This document shows, one piece after another, positions 13,947 through 19,189 of a stretch of 19,189 nucleotides of DNA (position 1 is its first letter; every line of letters begins with the position of its first letter). The notes below the pieces were generated by a model. The model made no database searches. It worked only from the letters and a program-made list of their open reading frames with translations, and had not been told where the DNA came from. The stretch spans positions 1 to 19,189 of the forward strand of contig JAEEIS010000165.1 in NCBI GenBank assembly GCA_016281475.1, in the 5' to 3' direction. The position numbers and the translations under genes are program-made. The DNA comes from Bacteroidales bacterium (GTDB lineage Bacteria > Bacteroidota > Bacteroidia > Bacteroidales > P3).

Positions 13947-15461
13947 TTATTTTATAGGATAATTTGTTTCGCAACTACTATTATTGGTGATTGAAGCATG
14001 TGTCATAGTATAGGAACGCCAGGTTAGAGGGGTCCTATTAATCCGTTGGAGGCGGACAATGGGACTCTCAAGATAATAATCACCAGATAGTTCTTCGGAA
14101 AAGAATGTCGGGCGTGTAGAATAGCACGACGAACCGATATGTTGCCAGTCCAAATGGTAGTGAAGGACCTCATTATTGTCTACCAAGGAAGTTCCTCCCA
14201 CGCGAATAAAACGGTTCTTATAGACATCCAGAGATGTGTTGCTGCGGTAGTCCGCCAACAAGCCGTCAATCTGCCCATAGTGGGTCCATGTCGGGAAGAG
14301 GAGGGTACTCGCCATCTCTCCATTGTCGCCAAGCCCCCTATGAAGCAATACCATCGCTGTACTGTCCAGCACATTTCTGATTTCGACAAACGTGCGCGGA
14401 CTTCTGAAATAGCCGTGCACCAACTGTGAAGCATAAATTGAGATTGGTGAGGAATAAATGTCTAATTTGAAAAGGGCCGTCTGCTGTGAGTTCTCGCACT
14501 GTTTGGCGGTGTCCATGCATTCGTATGCCACGATTGCATAGGCCGAGCACGTTGGATCGTCAATTATATGAATCTCCACGTCGTCTCGATGCCATGTCGG
14601 ATAGGGACTGGTAGAAGAAAGTGAGGACAGATTGTGAGTATTAAATTTATTCACGGTCTGAAATTGAGGCAAAGAGGTTGGCATACTAAAAGCAGTGCTA
14701 ACAGATTCACGTCTGATGCCGAATCGGTAGTGGTCCATGTAGTTGTATTCGAATCGGGAGGGGACAACCAGCCATTTTTCTTCAATAAAAACGATGTCAG
14801 TGAATGTCTCTTTGGGGTCTGTCAGGTAGTGGAATTGGTATAACCATTGCGTGCCAGACTTTTTTACCAGCAGCAGGCATGACGTGGTGTCGGCTACGGT
14901 ATATTCGTATTTTCCCACAAGACCTATCTTTACCGTGTCGTTGTCATTTTTATTGAAAACTCCGTCCATGTGGGAGATTTCAACAATCCTTTTTGGGGGG
15001 AAACTTGCGTCTTTAAAGTCTGAGAAATAGTTAAAACCCGTTCCAACGTAAGGGTTTTTTAATTGGGATGTCCTGACCCAGCCAAGATAGCCTCTCTGCT
15101 TCCGTGTACCCCCGTCGGGGTAGTCTGCCGTGCCGCAGAAATAAAGGGTGTCGCCGATGATTTTCATGTCCTCGACCGTGCAGGTGGCAAATCCCGTGCC
15201 TTCGGGAATGGGAGGCCAGACAAACTTGTTGTCGGGCGATGCCCCATGCTTGTGGTAGATAAAGCAGTTTGTGTCAAGAACGGTGTCCCTGTAGTAGATG
15301 ACGGTGGCCCCGTCGGCGGGGTTAACGCATATACGGACGTTTTTCCCGAACTCAGTCGGGTATTCGCTCTCGATGGAGGCGTTGGCCGTAGTCTGTGCCG
15401 CAATGTGCGCCATCGCCGCACCACATGCCAGTATTGTCAGTAGTAGGAGTGTCTTTTTCAT
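13947..15461 (-). CDS. Exported propeller-like protein, paralogue of the upstream interrupted gene
   Basis: 504 residues with a signal peptide (MKKTLLLLTILACGAAMAHIAAQ). The mature part contains repeated strand patterns of the kind DMKIIGDTLYFCGTAD followed by RGYLGWVRTS, suggesting a beta-propeller or similar repeat fold; later markers are HYRFGIRRES and SCYSTRPTFFSEEL near the end. I do not recognise a named family and see no enzyme motif, T9SS tail or lipobox, so its final location (periplasm or outside) is unclear. The upstream interrupted gene (15482-16969) shares FIYH, YFCG, GY.GW, HMDG/RMDG, Y.FG.R.ES and SCYSTRP in the same order. The gap to that gene is 20 nt and to the T9SS gene 8 nt, so this is the middle gene of one operon. 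Confidence 0.75.
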   Translation of the reverse strand: MKKTLLLLTILACGAAMAHIAAQTTANASIESEYPTEFGKNVRICVNPADGATVIYYRDTVLDTNCFIYHKHGASPDNKFVWPPIPEGTGFATCTVEDMKIIGDTLYFCGTADYPDGGTRKQRGYLGWVRTSQLKNPYVGTGFNYFSDFKDASFPPKRIVEISHMDGVFNKNDNDTVKIGLVGKYEYTVADTTSCLLLVKKSGTQWLYQFHYLTDPKETFTDIVFIEEKWLVVPSRFEYNYMDHYRFGIRRESVSTAFSMPTSLPQFQTVNKFNTHNLSSLSSTSPYPTWHRDDVEIHIIDDPTCSAYAIVAYECMDTAKQCENSQQTALFKLDIYSSPISIYASQLVHGYFRSPRTFVEIRNVLDSTAMVLLHRGLGDNGEMASTLLFPTWTHYGQIDGLLADYRSNTSLDVYKNRFIRVGGTSLVDNNEVLHYHLDWQHIGSSCYSTRPTFFSEELSGDYYLESPIVRLQRINRTPLTWRSYTMTHASITNNSSCETNYPIK

Positions 15462-15481
15462 GGCCTATAGGTTTTTCTCGT

Positions 15482-16483
15482 TCAATATGAAGTGTTGCAT
15501 TGGGGGTAGTATTCCGAGTTTGTGGCGTTTATTTGGAAATGGACCGGGGTGATTGTGGGCGGAATGTCTGACGGCTCTATTGGTACAGGATTTTCTACTG
15601 GATTCAATGTCAACTTTTCCACGATGGTGGCAGGCCGTGTCGAGTAGCACGACCGTTCCATCATCCCCGCATCCTGGCGGAAATGGAGAAGCGTCTTGTC
15701 CGGCATCCTTTTCCCTGCCAGATAAGCCCATCCGGCTGCATCGACATCCATCGACTTCAACGCCCTATAGTCGGCCTGCACGCTACGGGGCATCCAGGAC
15801 GGATTCCACGACGCGACCTGCAGGACACTCCACATCCCCTGCGACTCCGTTATCATGCCTTGCAGCAGGGCAATGGTGCTCGCAGTCGGGACATAGCGCA
15901 TCTCCCACAGCATGTAGTGTGCCAGTTTCAACAAACCTGTGGTCAACAGCTGGGCATCATCCATCGTGATTGCGACATACCCAGGAGTGCAGTTGGACAG
16001 GTCCATCCTATACATTGCAGTGTAAAAACTAAAATGCTGACAATCCCCACTGTCGAAATAATCTCCATTATATGCCACAGTAACGTAGTCTGTACCCGGA
16101 TGATCCACCATCCGCATACCCTCTTTTTCTTGGTGCATGGTCGGATGCCCATTCGGAAGGCTGGCGGTGGTCATCGGATGGGTATTGAACATTATTCCGC
16201 TGTAGTAGTTGTTCAACTGGTGGGTGACAGGTGAAATGAATGCATCCGTTTTGGACTCACAGCGCAAACCAAAAGAGTAGTAATCGCCCACAAACCGGGA
16301 CAGCGTGACCAGATGGTTCAATGTAATCTTCACATCTTCCAGTCTTTCCAGTGTAGACACATCCTGTACATGGCAGGCCCAGCTGGTTCCATACCCGTTT
16401 ACAATAGCCAGCTGGCGTTCGCTGATGAGCCCAAGCTCCACATCCCCCGCCTCCATAATTCCGTCCATCCGTTTCAATTCGTC
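15482..16483 (-). pseudogene. C-terminal two thirds of the amber-interrupted propeller-like gene
   Basis: After the TAG at 16484-16486 the same frame stays open for 333 codons to the TGA at 15482. The residues directly after the stop (DELKRMDGIMEAG) align with RIVEISHMDGVFN of the downstream paralogue, and YYSFGLRCES and SCYSTRPATIVEKL also match, so this was one protein with 16484-16969. Separate initiation would need TTG at 16477 or ATG at 16468 and would lack a signal peptide. Pro-rich residues near the end (PVENPVPIEPSDIPPTITPVHF) differ from the paralogue. Most likely a non-functional remainder after a nonsense mutation, unless the TAG is read through. Confidence 0.7.
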
Positions 16484-16969
16484 CTAAACAGGAAGGTCGA
16501 AGAGGTATACGTCCAACACCGTCGGACTCGGGGTACTCATCTGGCCCACGTCGAACCAGCCGAAGTATCCCGTGGTTTGATAAAACAGCACAGCATGGCC
16601 GTCTAATGTGTATTCATAACCGATGGGAGCACTCTTCCCCCCGCAGAAATAACACCTTCCGCCAATAACGACCATGTCGTTCACCTTGTAAAATATGCCT
16701 CCGTAATAGTTGGTCAATATTGGCCACGGGAACCTTCTCGACGCGCCTGTTCCAGAATGCGTGTGATAGATAAAGCTGGGCAAACCGTACAGGTCGTCGT
16801 TGAGACTGATGATGGTGCTGTTGTTGTCCAGTGGGTTTATACGGGCGACAACCGTATCCCGACATTGCAGGTCGGAGTACTGCTCTTCGACCGACGAAAA
16901 TGTCTGTGCATTGCAGCAGAGCAACCCAACAGCACAATAAACAATGAAAAATACAAACTTCTTATTCAT
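16484..16969 (-). CDS. N-terminal part of the amber-interrupted exported propeller-like protein
   Basis: 161 residues from the ATG at 16969: signal peptide MNKKFVFFIVYCAVGLLCCNAQ, then ARINPLDNNSTI, LPSFIYHTHSG, DMVVIGGRCYFCGGK and TTGYFGWFDVGQ, which align in order with the 13947-15461 protein. Translation stops at TAG (16486-16484) in the middle of the homology to the paralogue, with the same frame continuing beyond. A truncated exported fragment may still be made, since start, signal peptide and promoter are intact. It is the first gene of the operon. A sequencing error, a nonsense mutation or readthrough are the alternatives; TAG serves as an ordinary stop for trxB, the porin and the 5510-6022 gene here, so general TAG reassignment is unlikely. 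Confidence 0.7.
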   Translation of the reverse strand: MNKKFVFFIVYCAVGLLCCNAQTFSSVEEQYSDLQCRDTVVARINPLDNNSTIISLNDDLYGLPSFIYHTHSGTGASRRFPWPILTNYYGGIFYKVNDMVVIGGRCYFCGGKSAPIGYEYTLDGHAVLFYQTTGYFGWFDVGQMSTPSPTVLDVYLFDLPV

Positions 16970-16995
16970 AATTCCGGCACTTTAAAATTTCGCTG

Positions 16996-17027
16996 CAAAA
17001 TTACAAAAAAATATTTGATTAACACAA
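16996..17027 (-). promoter_or_regulatory. Promoter of the three-gene secreted-protein operon
   Basis: The minus strand has TTG at 17027-17025, a 21-nt spacer and TAATTTTG at 17003-16996 (TAnnTTTG), 26 nt before the ATG at 16969. The flanks are A/T-rich with long T runs. Confidence 0.7.
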
Positions 17028-17140
17028 AAAAATATCACTAACCCTCATATTTATGAAAAAATATTTTTCAAAACACTAATTACTACCAACTTATAGAAAA
17101 ATAATTCACGAACAATCCGTGTTCTTTCAAATGATATACA

Positions 17141-17213
17141 AAACACGAATTATCACGAATTTACCATTAATTATTCATGAATAATTCGTGTACAATTCAT
17201 GGCAATTCGTGTT
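17141..17213. repeat. Palindromic CACGAAT/ATTCGTG repeat with about 10-bp spacing
   Basis: CACGAAT occurs at 17144 and 17154. Its complement ATTCGTG lies at 17184 and 17205, with the variant ATTCATG at 17195. The centre is a perfect 18-bp palindrome (17169-17186, half site AATTATTCA). The outer arms AAACACGAATT and AATTCGTGTTT are also inverted. Spacings of 10-11 bp place the units on one face of the helix. It could be a protein-binding site or a cruciform; not identified. Confidence 0.6.
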
Positions 17214-17290
17214 TCCCCCAATGGAGAGATGTTTTTTAGCTCTGCGTGCAATAGAGGCACATGGCCGCGCGTCTTTACTTTTTTATTTCC

Positions 17291-17360
17291 GCCCCGTTAC
17301 CGCATCCTACCGCTTCTTACGGATTCCTACTGATTTGTACCGATTTTTACCGATTGGGAG
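17291..17360. repeat. Decamer tandem array (NNNNNNNTAC, 7 units)
   Basis: Seven consecutive 10-mers. The first six all end in TAC (CGCATCCTAC, CGCTTCTTAC, GGATTCCTAC, TGATTTGTAC, CGATTTTTAC and the GCCCCGTTAC unit before them); the last is degenerate. The period of exactly 10 is not a codon multiple, which argues against coding. Confidence 0.75.
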
Positions 17361-17457
17361 GCCCTTCAAGGCTGCTAGGGCAAAGAACGAACGATGAACG
17401 AGTTTTTGAAAGTCGGCGGATGTCGGGAGGCAGGCGGGGGACGGGTCGGCGACTGTC

Positions 17458-17490
17458 GGGGTGCGGGAGGGGTGCGGGTGGGGGGAAGGG
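17458..17490 (+). other. G-quadruplex-type motif
   Basis: Six runs of three or more G on the plus strand (17458-17461, 65-67, 69-72, 76-78, 80-85, 88-90) separated by loops of 1-3 nt, more than the four needed for an intramolecular quadruplex. It lies just beyond the exbD terminator, on the strand not used as the message by the flanking genes. Confidence 0.6.
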
Positions 17491-17525
17491 ATAAGATAAA
17501 AGGCCGTCCTCGAGGGGCGGCCTTT
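17491..17525 (-). terminator. Rho-independent terminator of the exb operon
   Basis: An 8-bp perfect stem AAAGGCCG/CGGCCTTT (17525-17518 with 17506-17499) around an 11-nt loop that can pair further (CCTCGAGG). It is followed on the minus strand by a T-rich tail TTTATCTTATCC. It lies 66 nt after the last exbD stop. Confidence 0.8.
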
Positions 17526-17590
17526 GGGTTGTTGTCTGTTTAGAGTAGGCTTAGCGAATGCAAGCGTTGTTTGGTGTGGACCATTGTCGC

Positions 17591-18064
17591 TTACTTGCGT
17601 TCGCCTTTGGCGGCATTGTAGAAGATCTTTAATGCGCCGGAGTTACGGAGCTCCTGCTTGATGTCGCTGATCATGCCCATCTTGGTGTCCTTGTCGGCCT
17701 TGATAGAGAAGGTGACGAAGGGACGGTCGGCCTCGACGCGGTCGTTGATTTCGGTTTCGACAAACAGGGGGATGTCGGAGACTTCGGAAATCTGGTCGTT
17801 GAGCTGGATACGGGATTCGGTGCCGTATTTTTTCTGCATCTCGCCTTGCATGGGGGTACCCACGTTGATGTAGCTGACGAGGCTCTTTTTCTCAAGTTTG
17901 ACCGTTTCGGTGGCTTTAGGGACTTTGATGGTGACGTAGAGTGAGCTTTCACGCATTGTGGTGATAGTCATGAAGAAGAACAGGAGCATGAAAATAATGT
18001 CGGACATGGAGCCCATGTTGAGACCGGGGGTCTCTTTCTTTTTCTTACCAGTGAATTTTGCCAT
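17591..18064 (-). CDS. exbD: ExbD/TolR-family biopolymer transport protein (second copy)
   Basis: A 157-residue single-pass inner-membrane protein with a periplasmic domain, partner of an ExbB/TolQ-type channel that uses the proton gradient to energise outer-membrane transport through TonB or a similar protein. After a short basic N-terminus (KKKKETPGLNMGSMSD), the membrane helix (IIFMLLFFFMTITTM) begins with Asp22, the conserved proton-path aspartate. The periplasmic part ends with IKADKDTKMGMISDIKQELRNSGALKIFYNAA, the usual ExbD C-terminal fold. Its ATG overlaps the TAA of the first exbD by one base (TAATG). No tonB follows in the window: a terminator closes the operon. Confidence 0.9.
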   Translation of the reverse strand: MAKFTGKKKKETPGLNMGSMSDIIFMLLFFFMTITTMRESSLYVTIKVPKATETVKLEKKSLVSYINVGTPMQGEMQKKYGTESRIQLNDQISEVSDIPLFVETEINDRVEADRPFVTFSIKADKDTKMGMISDIKQELRNSGALKIFYNAAKGERK

Positions 18065-18639
18065 TATTTTTTATCTCCTACTTTTGTGGGTTCAGCCTCG
18101 GATATGGCAATGGGGATTGCCTGATCGATGGCTTCAGCCTGTTTGTCGTTTAGGTCAGCATACTTTCTGCCGAACTTCTCGTGAGAGAGTTCGTTACGCA
18201 TTTCGTTGATAGCTACAGTCAGTTCGTTTTGTACCGCTATGTACATGTCGTACGAGGTACCGCGGTCGTTTTGCAGGGAGATAATACCTTTCGATACTTT
18301 CATGTTGCCCAGCAGGGGGATGTCCATGTCGACCTTTTCAGGCAGGTTGGGGTCGTCGTTGGGGTTCCCGAGGAACTCTTTGGCACGATCCTTGAGGTCG
18401 GCGATGTCGCCGACTTCGCCGTTGAAGAGGAGACGGTCCTTGCTGTTGATTTTTACGATGAAGATATTACGCTCCTTGACCTCTGGCGGTTTCTCCTGGT
18501 TGGGAGGCAGAGGCGGCGGCAAACGACGTGCAATACCCTGATCTGTGTTGATGTTGGAGACCAATAGGAAGAAGGCCAACAACAGGAACGAGATGTCGGA
18601 CATTGAACTGGTGTTTAAGCCAGGTGTTTTTCTTCCCAT
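18064..18639 (-). CDS. exbD: ExbD/TolR-family biopolymer transport protein (first copy)
   Basis: 191 residues. The N-terminal MGRKTPGLNTSSMSD carries the conserved membrane aspartate (Asp15) just before the helix ISFLLLAFFLLVSNI. The periplasmic region starts with a proline stretch (RRLPPPLPPNQEKPPEV) and continues with NIFIVKINSKDRLLFNGE, typical of ExbD. It is longer than usual because of an inserted segment (about 85-125, PNDDPNLPEKVDMDIPLLG and on) and an acidic, helical C-terminal tail. It differs strongly from the second copy, so the two probably form a mixed complex rather than being a recent duplication. It is followed by the second exbD with a TAATG overlap and preceded by the 4-TM gene with a 6-nt gap. 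Confidence 0.9.
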   Translation of the reverse strand: MGRKTPGLNTSSMSDISFLLLAFFLLVSNINTDQGIARRLPPPLPPNQEKPPEVKERNIFIVKINSKDRLLFNGEVGDIADLKDRAKEFLGNPNDDPNLPEKVDMDIPLLGNMKVSKGIISLQNDRGTSYDMYIAVQNELTVAINEMRNELSHEKFGRKYADLNDKQAEAIDQAIPIAISEAEPTKVGDKK

Positions 18640-18645
18640 GGTGAA

Positions 18646-19080
18646 TTATTTTTTCTTGAATGATTTAGCAACTTCAACATAGACGATGGCGCAGGCTGCT
18701 CCAAGAATCAGGAGGTAGCAGGCGTAGCAGGCAGCACCGATCCACTTGGAAGTGGCCTGGGTGACGCCGTTGCGCTCTAGAAAGGCGTCGGAGACGTCGG
18801 TACCTTTGGAGAGGAGGAACAGCACTACGATGACTGCCGCAATAGCCGCGCAGCCTATCAGGAATTTGACTAGCTTGCCATTCCGGATGAGGCGTTTGAA
18901 GAGGAAGTAGACGATGGCTATGACGGAGACGAAGATGAGGGCGACAAGGATCCAGTAGACGATGTCGTACATGCCGGTGAACTTGGTTGTGTCGAGGGCG
19001 AAAAGGAATGCGAACACCGCACACAGAACGCCCAGCAGCAACATCACCAGGGTCAGTAATTTATCGGTTTTCTCTTTCAT
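18646..19080 (-). CDS. Four-TM inner-membrane protein of the exb operon
   Basis: 144 residues, almost entirely hydrophobic, with helices at about 9-29, 39-62, 72-92 and 112-136 and a basic C-terminus (KSFKKK). There are no catalytic motifs. A small protein of this type is, as I recall, common between the ExbB-like and ExbD genes of Bacteroidota, so it is probably an accessory subunit or assembly partner of the proton channel; its role is unknown. The ATG at 19080 gives a basic start MKEKTDK before the first helix. The spacing is 54 nt to the upstream ExbB-like gene and 6 nt to exbD, consistent with one transcript. Confidence 0.7.
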   Translation of the reverse strand: MKEKTDKLLTLVMLLLGVLCAVFAFLFALDTTKFTGMYDIVYWILVALIFVSVIAIVYFLFKRLIRNGKLVKFLIGCAAIAAVIVVLFLLSKGTDVSDAFLERNGVTQATSKWIGAACYACYLLILGAACAIVYVEVAKSFKKK

Positions 19081-19134
19081 AATAGTTTAAGGATTTAAGT
19101 TTTTAATAAATAGGTTTGAGATTCCTTATAACTA

Positions 19135-19189
19135 TTATTTCTTGTACTTGACGAGGATGTCCATGAAGGAGATGGAACCATCTTCCATC
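19135..19189 (-). CDS. C-terminus of a probable ExbB/TolQ/MotA-family protein (partial)
   Basis: Only the last 17 codons and the TAA stop (19135-19137) are in the window: MEDGSISFMDILVKYKK. A short tail of the form 'S..FMDIL' plus basic residues, positioned directly before the 4-TM and exbD genes, suggests the proton-channel subunit ExbB/TolQ. The identification rests mainly on operon position, because the diagnostic membrane helices are outside the window. Confidence 0.5.
   Translation of the reverse strand, partial: MEDGSISFMDILVKYKK

Larger units (their letters stand above)
16970..17590. other. 621-bp gene-free region between exbD and the secreted-protein operon
   Basis: No ORF here has convincing coding features. 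In plus-strand order it holds the operon promoter (16996-17027), an AT-rich section with CACGAAT/ATTCGTG repeats, a decamer array, a G-rich section and the exbD terminator. Short ORFs at 17188-17494 are artefacts of the repeats. Its internal elements are listed separately. Confidence 0.7.

Noticed and set aside
16484..16486. Genome-wide reassignment of TAG
   Set aside because: trxB, the porin and the 5510-6022 gene all end properly at TAG, so TAG works as a stop here.
17188..17494. Small plus-strand ORFs in the gene-free region
   Set aside because: They run through the decamer array and the G-rich tract, with no start context or domain; the period of 10 is not a codon multiple.

Overview
The window looks like a chromosomal segment of a Bacteroidota member, most likely Bacteroidales. 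The evidence is a Porin_10-type outer-membrane protein, two type IX secretion (T9SS) sorting tails, DUF3127 and DUF922-like proteins, an ExbB/4-TM/ExbD/ExbD arrangement, and several promoters with the Bacteroidota -7 box TAnnTTTG. Every gene I accept lies on the minus strand, so transcription runs from high to low coordinates. No tRNA, rRNA, CRISPR array, transposase or phage gene was seen.

Layout in transcription order. (1) 19189-17591: the end of a probable ExbB/TolQ gene, a 4-TM protein and two ExbD genes, closed by a hairpin terminator. (2) 17590-16970: a 621-bp gene-free region with a G-quadruplex motif, a 10-bp tandem array and a palindromic, roughly 10-bp-phased array. (3) 16969-12397: a three-gene secreted-protein operon. 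It holds two paralogous propeller-like exported proteins, the first broken by an amber codon, and then an InlB-repeat/T9SS surface protein. (4) 12284-9917: tandem paralogues with a DUF922-like domain that has lost its HExxH-type residues, fused to a beta-rich, barrel-like half. (5) corA. (6) A 5'-truncated T9SS surface-protein remnant bracketed by a 79-nt inverted repeat. (7) A DUF3127 gene ending in an SSB-like tip, overlapping a 5-formyl-THF cyclo-ligase gene. (8) A small tail-anchored-type protein, panD, an LPG-synthase-TM-like flippase-type protein, trxB, a putative porin and the start of glycyl-tRNA synthetase.

The most unusual signal is between the genes. Seven intergenic regions carry tandem heptanucleotide tracts built from related 7-mers (TGAATGG, TGATTAG, TTGAAAR, GGTTAGA, GTGAGGA). 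Three of them share a nearly identical hairpin core. One tract is exactly 24 heptads in unbroken phase and fills the space between one gene's stop and the next gene's start. In three cases the stop codon of the upstream gene lies inside the tract. Two copies form the inverted repeat around the broken surface gene. This looks like a spreading, slippage-prone repeat system, formally similar to the heptameric STRR repeats of cyanobacteria. Its mechanism and function are unknown to me.

Housekeeping genes (glyS, trxB, panD, the cyclo-ligase, corA, exbD) alternate with envelope genes. The AT-richer composition, paralogy and decay in 12.4-17.0 kb and 7.5-8.6 kb mark these as the fast-evolving, surface-exposed part of the window.
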